From positions 186,001-250,000 of the forward strand of contig JAFWGA010000013.1 of NCBI GenBank assembly GCA_017515325.1: 64,000 nucleotides of DNA, given 5' to 3'. Made by a program: the position numbers and the translations under genes. This document shows positions 1 through 9,135 of this stretch, one piece after another; position 1 is the first letter of the stretch, and every line of letters starts with the position of its first letter. Source of the DNA: Blautia sp. (GTDB taxonomy: Bacteria; Bacillota; Clostridia; Lachnospirales; Lachnospiraceae). Under the pieces are notes generated by a model. It worked only from the letters and a program-made list of their open reading frames with translations, was not told where the DNA came from and did no database searches.

Positions 1-1235
1 AGCCGGTAACCGGCATGAAAGATATTCTGCCCCGCGAGATGCAGATCCGGGACTATGTCATGGGAAAAATCCGTCAGACCTATGAAGGGTTTGGCTTTAC
101 CAATATAGAGACGCCTTGTGTGGAACACATTGAAAATCTCTGCAGCAAGCAGGGTGGCGATAATGAAAAGCTGATTTTCCGTATCCTGAAGCGAGGGGAA
201 AAACTGAAGCTGGATCAGGCTGTGAACCAGGACGATCTGGTGGATCTGGGCTTAAGATATGACCTTACCCTTCCTTTGGCCCGGTTTTATTCCAACAACT
301 CGAATGATCTTCCTGCTCCTTTTAAGGCTTTGCAGATGGGAAACGTTTGGCGGGCTGACCGGCCTCAGCGGGGACGTTTCCGCCAGTTCATGCAATGTGA
401 TATTGACATTTTGGGGGAGCCGGGAATCCTGGCGGAAATCGAGCTGGTTCTGGCCACAACTGCCCTTCTGGGCAAACTGGACTTCTCCGGTTTTTCGATC
501 CGTATCAATGACCGAAGGATTCTGAAGGCTATGGCACAGTACAGTGGCTTTTCTCCGGAAGATTATGATACGGTCTTTATCATATTGGATAAAATGGACA
601 AGATCGGCCTGGAGGGGGTAAGGAAGGAACTGGAAGAAGCGGGCTTTGCCACGGAGAAGATCGAAAAATATCTTTCCCTCTTCCAGGGGATGCCTGAAGG
701 AATTGAGGGCGTGCGTGAATGTTCCCGAAAGCTCGATGGCGTCCTGGAGCCTGACATAGCCCAGGATCTGGAAACCATCATTTCCGTTGTGGAGGCTTCT
801 CGCACGGCAGATTTCCGGATGGTTTTCGATCCGACACTGGTGCGGGGAATGTCCTACTATACCGGCCCTATTTTCGAAATCTGTATGGATGAGTTTGGGG
901 GAAGTGTGGGTGGCGGTGGCCGCTATGATGATATGATCGGCCGCTTTACCGGTACTCCTGCCAGTGCATGCGGTTTCTCCATCGGCTTTGAGAGAATCGT
1001 CATGCTGCTTATGGAAAAGGGGTTTGAGCCGCCGCACTCAGCCGGGAAGAAGGCTTATCTGATTGACAAAAAGATTTCTTCCGAGGACCTGTTAAAGATC
1101 CTGAAGAAGGCACAGGCAGAGCGGGAAGAGGGCCGTCAGATTAATATCAGCGTCATGAAGAAGAACAGGAAGTTTCAAAAGGAACAGCTTCAGGCAGGCG
1201 GCTACCTGGAGATAGAAGAATTTTTCGCGGAATAA
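1..1235 (+). CDS. hisS: Histidyl-tRNA synthetase (5' end cut by window edge)
   Basis: Class II aminoacyl-tRNA synthetase that charges tRNA-His in the cytoplasm. The reading frame is open to the left edge: the codons before the first internal ATG at 15 read PVTG, which with MKDILP gives the usual near-N-terminal motif of clostridial HisRS, so the real start lies just upstream and only a few residues are missing. Visible signatures are motif 2 (RADRPQRGRFRQFMQCDID), the histidine-specific LVRGMSYYTGPIFE segment, the glycine-rich GGGRYDD stretch and motif 3 (ACGFSIGFERIVM), followed by an anticodon-binding domain. These favour a true HisRS over the HisZ paralogue. It is followed 33 bases later by aspS, the common Firmicute hisS-aspS pair, and is probably co-transcribed with it. 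Any T-box leader would lie outside the window. Confidence 0.95.
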   Translation, partial: PVTGMKDILPREMQIRDYVMGKIRQTYEGFGFTNIETPCVEHIENLCSKQGGDNEKLIFRILKRGEKLKLDQAVNQDDLVDLGLRYDLTLPLARFYSNNSNDLPAPFKALQMGNVWRADRPQRGRFRQFMQCDIDILGEPGILAEIELVLATTALLGKLDFSGFSIRINDRRILKAMAQYSGFSPEDYDTVFIILDKMDKIGLEGVRKELEEAGFATEKIEKYLSLFQGMPEGIEGVRECSRKLDGVLEPDIAQDLETIISVVEASRTADFRMVFDPTLVRGMSYYTGPIFEICMDEFGGSVGGGGRYDDMIGRFTGTPASACGFSIGFERIVMLLMEKGFEPPHSAGKKAYLIDKKISSEDLLKILKKAQAEREEGRQINISVMKKNRKFQKEQLQAGGYLEIEEFFAE

Positions 1236-1268
1236 ACCAAATCTATATTTTGGGAGGAGAAGCAGGCA

Positions 1269-3086
1269 ATGGCTGAAAGCATAAAGGGACTCCATAGAAG
1301 CTGTCGTTGTGCAGAGCTTACCGAAGCTATGATCGGCAAAGAAGTGACTTTGATGGGCTGGGTGGCAAGAGCCAGAAACAAGGGCGGAGTGGTTTTCGTT
1401 GATCTGAGGGATCGTTCCGGCATTATTCAGTTGGTTTTTGAGAATGCAGACATCGACGAACAAGGTTTTGAAAAGGCAGGAAGGCTGCGCAGCGAGTTTG
1501 TGATTGCTGTGACAGGCGTGGTGGAAAAACGTCAGGGTGCAGTGAACGATAAACTGGCCACGGGCACTATCGAAGTGAGGGTCAATCATCTGCGCGTTTT
1601 ATCCGAAGCAGAGGTTCCTCCCTTCCCGATCGAGGAGGACTCCAAGACGAGAGAAGAACTCCGTCTGACCTACCGATATCTGGATTTGCGCAGACCGGAT
1701 ATTCAGAAGAATCTGATGCTGAAAAGCCGGGTGATGCAGCTTACCAGACGCTTCTTTACAGACGAAGGTTTTCTGGAGATCGAAACTCCGATGCTGGGAA
1801 AGAGTACGCCGGAAGGAGCCAGGGACTATCTTGTACCATCCCGCATTCATCCGGGCAGTTTTTATGGCTTGCCTCAGTCTCCCCAGTTGTATAAGCAGCT
1901 GCTGATGTGTTCCGGATATGACAGATATATCCAGATCGCCCGCTGCTTCAGAGATGAGGACCTGCGTGCGGACAGACAGCCGGAGTTTACCCAGATCGAT
2001 ATGGAGCTTTCCTTTGTGGATGTGGATGATGTAATCGATGTGAATGAACGCTTCCTGGCCTTCCTGTTCAAAAAGACTCTGGGGATCGAAGTTCAGCTTC
2101 CCATCCAGCGAATGACCTGGCAGGAAGCCATGAATCGTTTTGGCTCGGACAAGCCGGATCTTCGTTTTGGCATGGAGCTGAAGGATATATCCACGCTGGT
2201 CCAGGGCTGTGGTTTTGGTGTATTTACCCAGGCTTTGGATAATGGAGGAAGTGTACGCGGGATCAATGCCCAGGGACAGGGAGCGATGCCGAGAAAGAAG
2301 ATAGATAAACTGGTGGAGTTTGCCAAAGGATACGGCCTGAAGGGACTTGCCTATATCGCCATCGCTTCGGACGGTACCATCAAATCCTCCTTTGCCAAAT
2401 TCATGTCTGACGAGGAGATGGCCGGCCTGGTGGCAGCTATGGAAGGCAGACCCGGGGATCTTCTTTTGTTCGCCGCAGATAAGACCAAGCTGGTGCTGGA
2501 CGTACTGGGAGCTCTCAGGCTGGAGCTGGCCAAACAGATGGATCTGATTGATAAGGATGAATTCCGCTTCGTCTGGATTACAGAGTTCCCGCTTCTGGAA
2601 TGGAGCGAAGAAGAGAACCGATACACGGCTATGCATCATCCTTTTACTATGCCGATGGAGGAGGATCTGGCCCTATTGGATACTGAGCCGGGGAAGGTCA
2701 GGGCAAAGGCTTATGACATCGTGCTGAATGGCAATGAGATAGGCGGAGGAAGTGTCAGAATCCATCAGAATGATATTCAGGAGAGAATGTTTAAAGAGCT
2801 GGGCTTTACCCGAGAGGATGCTTATGAACAGTTCGGCTTCCTGCTGGATGCTTTTTCCTATGGGGTTCCGCCCCATGCCGGTCTGGCTTATGGCCTTGAC
2901 CGCCTTGTCATGCTTATGGCAAAAACAGACAGTATCCGGGATGTCATCGCCTTCCCCAAGGTTAAGGATGCATCCTGCCTGATGACGAAAGCACCTCAGA
3001 CAGTCAGTCAGGAACAGCTGAAGGAGCTGGGATTGGCGGTTGATGTTCGGGAAGAGACACATCAATCATCGGCAGAAGGTAACTGA
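1269..3086 (+). CDS. aspS: Aspartyl-tRNA synthetase
   Basis: Class II synthetase charging tRNA-Asp. The 605-residue product has the normal length for the bacterial type: an N-terminal OB-fold anticodon-binding domain (about residues 15-110), a catalytic core with motif 2 (FRDEDLRADRQPEFTQID), the bacterial GAD insertion in the middle, and motif 3 near the C-terminus (AGLAYGLDRLVMLM). The start follows a GGGAGGAG ribosome binding site. It lies just downstream of hisS and ends at a long hairpin shared with the convergent lipoprotein gene. The sequence alone does not show whether it is a discriminating AspRS or also charges tRNA-Asn. Confidence 0.97.
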   Translation: MAESIKGLHRSCRCAELTEAMIGKEVTLMGWVARARNKGGVVFVDLRDRSGIIQLVFENADIDEQGFEKAGRLRSEFVIAVTGVVEKRQGAVNDKLATGTIEVRVNHLRVLSEAEVPPFPIEEDSKTREELRLTYRYLDLRRPDIQKNLMLKSRVMQLTRRFFTDEGFLEIETPMLGKSTPEGARDYLVPSRIHPGSFYGLPQSPQLYKQLLMCSGYDRYIQIARCFRDEDLRADRQPEFTQIDMELSFVDVDDVIDVNERFLAFLFKKTLGIEVQLPIQRMTWQEAMNRFGSDKPDLRFGMELKDISTLVQGCGFGVFTQALDNGGSVRGINAQGQGAMPRKKIDKLVEFAKGYGLKGLAYIAIASDGTIKSSFAKFMSDEEMAGLVAAMEGRPGDLLLFAADKTKLVLDVLGALRLELAKQMDLIDKDEFRFVWITEFPLLEWSEEENRYTAMHHPFTMPMEEDLALLDTEPGKVRAKAYDIVLNGNEIGGGSVRIHQNDIQERMFKELGFTREDAYEQFGFLLDAFSYGVPPHAGLAYGLDRLVMLMAKTDSIRDVIAFPKVKDASCLMTKAPQTVSQEQLKELGLAVDVREETHQSSAEGN

Positions 3087-3095
3087 TCAGCATTG

Positions 3096-3147
3096 AAAGG
3101 GGTATAAAAGAGCCTATCCTGAAAGGAAGGGACTTTTATATCCCTTT
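3096..3147. terminator. Bidirectional terminator between aspS and the convergent lipoprotein gene
   Basis: A 15-base arm at 3096-3110 pairs with 3133-3147 with only one G-U wobble; the 22-base loop can itself fold further. Oligo-A and oligo-T at the two ends let it work in both directions. The right arm overlaps the stop codon of the minus-strand gene. Confidence 0.65.
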
Positions 3148-4228
3148 ATTTGTTTCCAAAGAGGGCAGGAGCCAGACTGTTCATAGGATCCTCCCATTTC
3201 CAGGACCTGCCATCATTGACGAGATGAAAATCGGACACAGTAGAGAAAACCTTCTGATTGCCCCTGATAAGGGCCAGCATTTTATCCTTTGCGGTCTGAT
3301 AGCGCCCGGAGGGACCGTCACAGACGGCCTGGGCAGAAGAGAGATAGTCCTCAAGCCAGGATTGGAAATCTTCCGCAATGGCCTGAATATCCGCAGAGAT
3401 GATCTCTGCCCGGACGGTTGCTTCGCTGCCGGATACGGTGGAGCTGATGATTTGGTAACGGAAAAGCTGGTCGATTTGTGTAAGCAGGGCGCTGGCATAG
3501 ATGGTGCTTTCAGGGAAGTCAGCAGTCTCTTCCCCCGAAAGGATGGAATCGGAGCCCATAAAGCAGCCAAGCTCTTCAGGGTTCATTTGGGAGAAAGTGT
3601 CGAGGTAGATATCCAGTGTTTCCTCTGCAGATAAGAGAAAGGGGTCCGACATGTACTTCACCAGTCCGCCGATCAGCTTGTCTGCAAGCCGATGACTTTT
3701 TTTAATGACCCATTGGCCCTTTTTTAGTACAAGCTTGATGACGGCAGATATTTCAACTGATGGGGAGACATCCTCTGCCAGACAGGCAGAAAAGACAGCC
3801 TGTTTTTGGGCAAAGGAAAAGCTGGCAGCTTCTGGATTCTGCCGGGATGCTGCCAGAACCTGTTCCGAGAGCAGACGGGATTTGTATTCTCTGGCCAGAT
3901 GCTGGGCATCCCTTGTCCATAGTTTGACCTTTACTGACGCCGTATCCTCGGACACCTGAATCATCTGGATCCTATAATCAAAATCCTGAAAGTATAGAGC
4001 AAGCATGGATGCCAGCTCCTGACGGTTTGCTGTCTGGTCCGTCGGATCCGTATATAGGCCTTTTTCCGGAAGATATTTTTTGAAAAGCTCAGCGTTCGGT
4101 TTTTTCAGCATCCCCAGCTGTGAATTGACAATACCTTTGATATCCGATTCGGCGGATGAAGTACAGCTGGTACAAAAAAGGGGCAGGGAAAGAACAAAAG
4201 CCATAATCAGTTGTTTTGAGATTCTCAT
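3146..4228 (-). CDS. Hypothetical lipoprotein with duplicated domain
   Basis: I do not recognise a named family. The N-terminus is a lipoprotein signal (basic start, hydrophobic stretch, then CTSC with the probable lipidated Cys about 22 residues from the chosen start), so the protein is expected on the outer face of the membrane. The mature part looks like two tandem copies of one alpha+beta unit of about 150 residues, each ending in a Trp-containing strand (QWVIKK and RSWKWED), resembling NTF2-like or DUF4878/DUF5105-type lipoprotein modules; that resemblance is inference. The ATG three codons upstream (4237) touches the Shine-Dalgarno GGAAGGGG directly, so the second ATG at 4228, nine bases from it, is the better start. 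It has its own consensus promoter and is probably monocistronic. Confidence 0.8.
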   Translation of the reverse strand: MRISKQLIMAFVLSLPLFCTSCTSSAESDIKGIVNSQLGMLKKPNAELFKKYLPEKGLYTDPTDQTANRQELASMLALYFQDFDYRIQMIQVSEDTASVKVKLWTRDAQHLAREYKSRLLSEQVLAASRQNPEAASFSFAQKQAVFSACLAEDVSPSVEISAVIKLVLKKGQWVIKKSHRLADKLIGGLVKYMSDPFLLSAEETLDIYLDTFSQMNPEELGCFMGSDSILSGEETADFPESTIYASALLTQIDQLFRYQIISSTVSGSEATVRAEIISADIQAIAEDFQSWLEDYLSSAQAVCDGPSGRYQTAKDKMLALIRGNQKVFSTVSDFHLVNDGRSWKWEDPMNSLAPALFGNK

Positions 4229-4258
4229 AAAGGACATCCCCTTCCGTAAACTGGAGTT

Positions 4259-4287
4259 ATTGTACCATATTTAACCCAGTTTGTCAA
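4259..4287 (-). promoter_or_regulatory. Sigma-A promoter of the minus-strand lipoprotein gene
   Basis: On the minus strand TTGACA (4287-4282) and TACAAT (4264-4259) are separated by 17 bases. A 7-base inverted repeat, AAACTGG at 4248-4254 and CCAGTTT at 4276-4282, brackets the -10 box and could be an operator. Confidence 0.75.
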
Positions 4288-4333
4288 AAATAACACTGGT
4301 TTTTTGCAAAGACTTCCTTTTTTCACATTTTTC

Positions 4334-4342
4334 TGTTATGAT
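4334..4342 (+). promoter_or_regulatory. Possible extended -10 promoter for the exporter operon
   Basis: TGTTATGAT has the TGn extension plus a near-consensus -10; no good -35 lies 17 bases upstream. It is the only promoter-like site seen before the first adaptor gene. Confidence 0.35.
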
Positions 4343-4350
4343 GAGGAATA

Positions 4351-4510
4351 GCGTACGGATTTACTGCGTAAGATTTATCGCTGACGCGGCGCTCTACCAC
4401 TGCGACGATAGGAGCCGCGCCTTTTGCCGGAACGACGAAGCACGAAGTGCCGGGGAATTCCGTGATCAGGCACTGCAATGAAATCATTTGGCCATATCAT
4501 TACAGGGCCT
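4351..4510. repeat. Dispersed intergenic palindromic element, copy A
   Basis: GC-rich, structured DNA in the leader of the exporter operon. Positions 4351-4370 match 17942-17961 (GCGYACGGATTTRCTKCGTA). TCGCTGACGCGGC is shared with the copy near 33890. ACAGGGCCTAA near 4502 matches the reverse complement of the copy at 17877. No credible protein is encoded. Confidence 0.55.
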
Positions 4511-4532
4511 AACAAAATGAGAGGAGGTTCCG

Positions 4533-5951
4533 ATGGCAAAAAAGGGCTGGATCATATTTGGCATGATTGCCATATTGGGGACGGCCGGGTTAGGATCCTG
4601 GCAATTTTATTTTAAGGATAAGTTTGCGTCATCCTCTGGAGGCGACGAGATCGCGTTTGTGACTAAGGTGAGTAATCTTACGGCTGAGAATCTTGGAATC
4701 CAGAACTGGTATGCCGGGGTGGTCGAGGCCCAGAATACGGTAAAGGTGAATATTGAAAGCGGAAGGACTGTCTCTGAGACCAAGGTATCCGTAGGAGATT
4801 CGGTGAAGGTGGGGGATGTGCTTTTTGAGTATGATCTTTCAAACCTGCAGGATGACCTGAAGAAGGCTACCATTGAGATGGAAAAGCTGAAAAACGCTGC
4901 CGTGGGTCATAATCAGATGCTGGCAAGCTATCAGGTGCAGATCAGGACACAGACACCCTCGGAACAGCTTTCTACGCTTATCGCCATTGAAGACGAGCGG
5001 ATGTCCCTGAGGCAGAATGAGCTGGATCAGATCAAAAAGCAGGCGGAGATAGACAAGCTGTACGCTTCCTCCGGTAATGCCCAGGTATTCTCTACGGTAG
5101 ACGGAGTGATCCAGAAAATCGATACCTCCAAGCTGAGCAGCTCTGACGGAAGCACAACCTCGGACAATTTCAGCTTTGGTGCCTCAGGCTCGGATTCAGA
5201 TGCCTTTATCACCATACTGGGAACCGGTAATTATCGGGTCAAGGGTACTGTCAATGAGCAGAACCGCAGTGATATTGTCATGGGAACACCGGTCATCATA
5301 CGTTCTCGGGCTGATTCCACACAGATCTGGCACGGCGCCATGGGAACAATCGATGAGAGAAATGCCTCTTCCGGTGCCACAGACAATTGGGGAATGACAT
5401 CATCAGATTCCTCCAGCAACTCCAGCAGCTATCCCTTCTACGTCAATCTGGAGAATTCTGACAATCTGATGCTTGGCCAGCATGTCTATATTGAGAGAGA
5501 TGAGGGTCAGTCCGACCGTGGCGAAGGTCTGTGGCTCAGTGAGTATTATATTGCCGATGCCGATACGGACGCGCCATATATATGGGCGGTTGGGACAAAC
5601 GGAAAACTGGAGAAGCGGAGCCTTGTTCTGGGAGAATATGATGAGGGGACACTGGAATACCAGATTCTTAAGGGGCTTGATACGACGGACAGTGTAACGG
5701 CTCCGACAGAGGATCTCAGGGAAGGGATGCCTACGGCAGACATTTCGGAAAGGCCTGAGATCGAAGAAATTGAAGAATATTCGGATGAGGAATACAATTT
5801 GGAATCACAGGATGAATTTACCTTTGACGGGTATGCCTTTGGAGACGGTGATTTTATAGACGATACGGGTTTTACTGACGATTTTTCAGATTTTGATATG
5901 GACTTTGGCGATGAGGAATTCATGTCAGATACGAATGTCACCTTATATTAG
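4533..5951 (+). CDS. Membrane-fusion (HlyD/MacA/YknX-like) adaptor of ABC exporter, acidic C-terminal tail
   Basis: First gene of a four-gene exporter operon. One N-terminal membrane helix (about residues 5-27) anchors it; the rest is extracytoplasmic. The order of parts is typical of periplasmic adaptor proteins: a biotinyl-lipoyl half (residues about 60-105), a short coiled-coil hairpin (about 105-175), the second lipoyl half (VDGVIQKID), then a beta-barrel region (GNYRVKGTVNEQN). The end is unusual: 30 of the last 82 residues are Asp or Glu, only two are basic, and Phe-Asp pairs recur (SDFDMDFGDEEF). Known YknX/MacA proteins lack such a tail. It could bind cations or sit in the cell wall, which is inference. 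The start follows a GAGAGGAGG site. Confidence 0.85.
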   Translation: MAKKGWIIFGMIAILGTAGLGSWQFYFKDKFASSSGGDEIAFVTKVSNLTAENLGIQNWYAGVVEAQNTVKVNIESGRTVSETKVSVGDSVKVGDVLFEYDLSNLQDDLKKATIEMEKLKNAAVGHNQMLASYQVQIRTQTPSEQLSTLIAIEDERMSLRQNELDQIKKQAEIDKLYASSGNAQVFSTVDGVIQKIDTSKLSSSDGSTTSDNFSFGASGSDSDAFITILGTGNYRVKGTVNEQNRSDIVMGTPVIIRSRADSTQIWHGAMGTIDERNASSGATDNWGMTSSDSSSNSSSYPFYVNLENSDNLMLGQHVYIERDEGQSDRGEGLWLSEYYIADADTDAPYIWAVGTNGKLEKRSLVLGEYDEGTLEYQILKGLDTTDSVTAPTEDLREGMPTADISERPEIEEIEEYSDEEYNLESQDEFTFDGYAFGDGDFIDDTGFTDDFSDFDMDFGDEEFMSDTNVTLY

Positions 5952-6026
5952 TAGATGCTCATTCAGCAGCTTGCACCGGGCTGAACAGTTACTGTAAAGG
6001 GTTTTACCAGCAGAAAGGGTTGCAGG

Positions 6027-6701
6027 ATGATTTTGGAATTGCGGGGAATCTATAAGGATTACATACAGGGCAAGATGAAGGTTCCTGTTCTGAAGGATGT
6101 GAATTTTTCCATGGAGGAAGGGGAATATGTCGCCATCATGGGTCCTTCCGGTTCCGGAAAATCGACATTAATGAATATCATCGGCTGTCTTGACCAGCCT
6201 ACACAGGGAAGCTTTTTTCTTGACGGTGTAGATGTGAGCCGGTGTACAGAGAACCAGATGTCGGAGATCCGGCTGCGCAAAATCGGATTTGTGTTCCAGA
6301 GCTTTCACCTGCTTCCGAAGACTTCCGCCCTGGCCAATGTGGAGCTGCCTCTTACCTATGCACATATTCCAAAAAAAGAACGCCAGGAAAGGGCGCTGAG
6401 GGCATTGGATCGTGTAGGGCTTTCCGAGAGAGTCAATTTCCAACCCAATCAGCTTTCCGGCGGACAGATGCAGAGAGTGGCTATCGCCCGGGCCATCGTA
6501 AACAGCCCCAAGCTCCTTCTGGCTGATGAGCCTACCGGAGCTTTGGACAGCAGTTCGGGTACACAGGTGATGGAGCTCTTTCAAAGCCTGAATGACGAGG
6601 GAGTTTCGGTCCTGATGATCACCCATGACGCGGAGATCGCTGAACATGCCAAGAGAGTCGTGACGATCCGTGACGGAATCCTGGCGGAAAGAGAGTGGTA
6701 A
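6027..6701 (+). CDS. ABC transporter ATP-binding protein, MacB/LolD/YknY type
   Basis: Cytoplasmic ATPase of the exporter. It has Walker [10 protein letters not shown] (about residues 39-47), a Q-loop ([15 protein letters not shown]), the signature [14 protein letters not shown], Walker B LLLADEP followed by TGALD, and the H-switch ITHD. The 224-residue length and the [15 protein letters not shown] region are typical of the MacB/LolCDE/FtsE group, which pairs with FtsX-type permeases; such a permease is encoded two genes downstream. The next gene starts one base after the stop codon (TAATATG), indicating tight translational coupling. Confidence 0.93.
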   Translation: MILELRGIYKDYIQGKMKVPVLKDVNFSMEEGEYVAIMGPSGSGKSTLMNIIGCLDQPTQGSFFLDGVDVSRCTENQMSEIRLRKIGFVFQSFHLLPKTSALANVELPLTYAHIPKKERQERALRALDRVGLSERVNFQPNQLSGGQMQRVAIARAIVNSPKLLLADEPTGALDSSSGTQVMELFQSLNDEGVSVLMITHDAEIAEHAKRVVTIRDGILAEREW

Positions 6702-6702
6702 T

Positions 6703-9132
6703 ATGGGACGGGCAAAAAAATTTATTGCTGTCGTGCTGGTTACCTCTTTGGTGGTGGGAGCAGTAACCGGTGGTCTTTTGTATATGCGGACTCAGAATGT
6801 AAAGACAGTGAAGGTATGCTCGGTTCAGAACCTTTTGAGTACCTATTATTCTTCTGATGAAGCGACCCTTGATGCGCAGATCGCGACATCCACGACGCAA
6901 AGTATTTCCTTCCCCAAGGATACCTATGTAGATGAAGTTTTTGTGGCAAAGGGGGATTTGGTTACAGTTGGCCAGCCCTTGGTATCTCTGGATACTTCAT
7001 TGATTGAAATGAGGCTGCGAAAGGCACAGCTGGAACGGATACAGATGGAAATCAGTCTGAGAACTGCCCTGGGCCGCCTGGCCTACATCGAACATGGCGG
7101 TGATATCTCGGCAGATGACATGGCGGGCTATTCCTATTCAGGGGGAGGCTTGGAGGGCTATATTGATGATGCGGGTTCCTCCTCCTCCTCTTCTGGCTCC
7201 TGGGACGAGCTGGACAGTCTTTCCATGAGTGAGCTTTCTTCCGTGGGCGGTAGTTCGGGACGGCTGTTTGCTTTTGCCCAGAAACCGTTTCTGCTTCTGG
7301 CTTCTTTGACGACGGATCTTTTTGCCTCCGGAGAGGAAGAGCCCCGGCTCAATCAGGAGGAGGCCTTTATCTCCGGAAGTCAGGATTCCATAACCTACGG
7401 AGACGCTGGACAGAACCAGATGCAGGGAGCATTTACAGCTGAGGATGCCATTCCCATTCTCTCGGAGGTCAGTTCCGTGGAGGATGCGGATGGGAATGAA
7501 GGGGAAGTCTATTCCTCTCTGGCAGGGCAGGATGATGGCAGTGACTTTTATACATGGGATGGGGGTTCTGTGTTTGTCAGCGGAGGCGGCAGTGGCAATG
7601 AGGCTTCTGCCTCCGTCTCGCAGACCGAAGACGGAGCCGTGTCTCTTTTCACCTCCGGAGAAACCTATGTCGAGCCGACCATCGCCCCTGATTATCCGGA
7701 GGAAGAAGATGACGATGATTCTTTTTTTGACCCTGATCATGGAATGAATAATTATCTGGAGGATATGGAAGGCATCGAAGATTTTTCTTCCGAAATGATG
7801 GATGAATTTTCGGACGGAGATTATTTCCCCTGGCTTTCGCCAACTCCGGTTCCGGCGGATCCTTATGCCTGGGAGGAGGGAAAGGCTCCGTTTTACCAGA
7901 TCCTGGATTGGGATACGTTGCCCTATCGCGGATCGGGAACAAAGGTAAATCCTTTTGTTTACCTTTGCAGCTCCTCGGCCGGTGGGGTTACGGTTACGGG
8001 CGGGCTTCTCAACATTATGGCCGGCTACAACCGGGAAGGCACAAAGGTTCTTAAGCCGGGTGGCTACTGGTATCGACTGGAATTCCATAAGGATGATGCG
8101 ATTACTGATGCGGCAGATCTGTCCAAGGATCGTATCGGCTATTATCTGATCAAGGGAAATCTCCTGATCGATACGATAGACCCAACCTGGACCACCTACT
8201 TTTCGCTGGAGGAAGCCACTGGCTATGAACCGACGGATATAGATACCGAGATCACAGATCAAATCGATACCGGTCAGACCGGCTTTGACACGGGACTGGA
8301 TACGGATGGTTCATCTTTTCCCACACTGGATGACGGCACGTCTACAGGCGGCAATGATGACTGGAGCATGACGGATGACGGCTATGTCAATGATGCCCCC
8401 ACCTCTCGCCTGGAGGTGCTCTATAATCTGCGCAAGGAGATCGATTCCATGAGAATCAGCATCCAGGAGAAGGAGCTGTCGATATCTCAGTATGAAAAAC
8501 AGGCGGCAAATAAAGTTTACTATAGCAAGATAGACGGGATCGTTTCAAAGGTTTCTGACAACCCGGAGAGTTCACCCTTTATGACAATCAAGAGTACGCA
8601 GGGCTTTTTTGTACAAGGGAAGGTGAATGAACTGCTCCTGGATGAGATGGAGGAAGGCGCCCGTCTTGAATGTACCGACTATTATACCAATACCAAGTTT
8701 GAGGCGGAAGTATTGAGCGTAGCGGATTATCCGGAGAACTCTGACAACGGTATGTTCGGTTTTGGCAGCGGTACCAACCCCAACGTGTCGAATTATTCCT
8801 TTACAGCAACGATCGTCGATAAGGATGTTCACGTGAATGATCAGGATTATCTTTCTGTCGCTTTGAAGCGAGACGCTTCTTCTACGAAGGGAATTGTATT
8901 GGAAAAGGCTTTTGTCCGTTCGGAACAGGGACAATACTATGTGATGAAATCGGAAAATGGCTATCTCAAAAAGCAGTACGTTCTGGTAAAGGACATTGTT
9001 AACAGCGGAACAAGTGTTCTGATTGGAGGCGGCGTCAAAAAATCTGATCTGATTGCCTTTCCTTACAGCTCTGACGCGGTGGAAGGGGCACCGACGGTGG
9101 AGACATCGAGTGATAATTTGAAGGGGTGGTAA
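6703..9132 (+). CDS. Second membrane-fusion adaptor with a very large acidic insertion
   Basis: An 809-residue protein from the ATG directly after the ATPase stop; an in-frame GTG at 6670 would overlap the ATPase by 32 bases and lacks support. An N-terminal membrane helix (about 6-26) precedes a lipoyl half (about 55-105) and the first coiled-coil strand (about 105-135). About 430 residues then follow that are rich in Asp, Glu, Ser and Gly, without a family I recognise; part of it (about residues 390-510) looks folded, with Trp, Tyr and Gly-rich beta strands. The second coiled-coil strand (about 567-605, SRLEVLYNLRKEIDS), the other lipoyl half (YSKIDGIVSKVSD) and the beta-barrel then resume. 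The insertion thus sits at the tip of the coiled-coil hairpin, the part facing away from the membrane. It pairs with the permease that follows. Confidence 0.85.
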   Translation: MGRAKKFIAVVLVTSLVVGAVTGGLLYMRTQNVKTVKVCSVQNLLSTYYSSDEATLDAQIATSTTQSISFPKDTYVDEVFVAKGDLVTVGQPLVSLDTSLIEMRLRKAQLERIQMEISLRTALGRLAYIEHGGDISADDMAGYSYSGGGLEGYIDDAGSSSSSSGSWDELDSLSMSELSSVGGSSGRLFAFAQKPFLLLASLTTDLFASGEEEPRLNQEEAFISGSQDSITYGDAGQNQMQGAFTAEDAIPILSEVSSVEDADGNEGEVYSSLAGQDDGSDFYTWDGGSVFVSGGGSGNEASASVSQTEDGAVSLFTSGETYVEPTIAPDYPEEEDDDDSFFDPDHGMNNYLEDMEGIEDFSSEMMDEFSDGDYFPWLSPTPVPADPYAWEEGKAPFYQILDWDTLPYRGSGTKVNPFVYLCSSSAGGVTVTGGLLNIMAGYNREGTKVLKPGGYWYRLEFHKDDAITDAADLSKDRIGYYLIKGNLLIDTIDPTWTTYFSLEEATGYEPTDIDTEITDQIDTGQTGFDTGLDTDGSSFPTLDDGTSTGGNDDWSMTDDGYVNDAPTSRLEVLYNLRKEIDSMRISIQEKELSISQYEKQAANKVYYSKIDGIVSKVSDNPESSPFMTIKSTQGFFVQGKVNELLLDEMEEGARLECTDYYTNTKFEAEVLSVADYPENSDNGMFGFGSGTNPNVSNYSFTATIVDKDVHVNDQDYLSVALKRDASSTKGIVLEKAFVRSEQGQYYVMKSENGYLKKQYVLVKDIVNSGTSVLIGGGVKKSDLIAFPYSSDAVEGAPTVETSSDNLKGW

Positions 9133-9135
9133 AAA

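Noticed and set aside
15-1235. HisZ (ATP phosphoribosyltransferase regulatory subunit) instead of HisS
   Set aside because: The histidine-binding LVRGMSYYTGPIFE segment and the catalytic Arg-containing motif 2 and 3 are intact, and aspS follows, both favouring HisS.
4281-4481. 66-codon open frame on the plus strand before the exporter operon
   Set aside because: It lies within the structured repeat element, has no ribosome binding site and its product looks random (Cys, Arg and Ser scattered).
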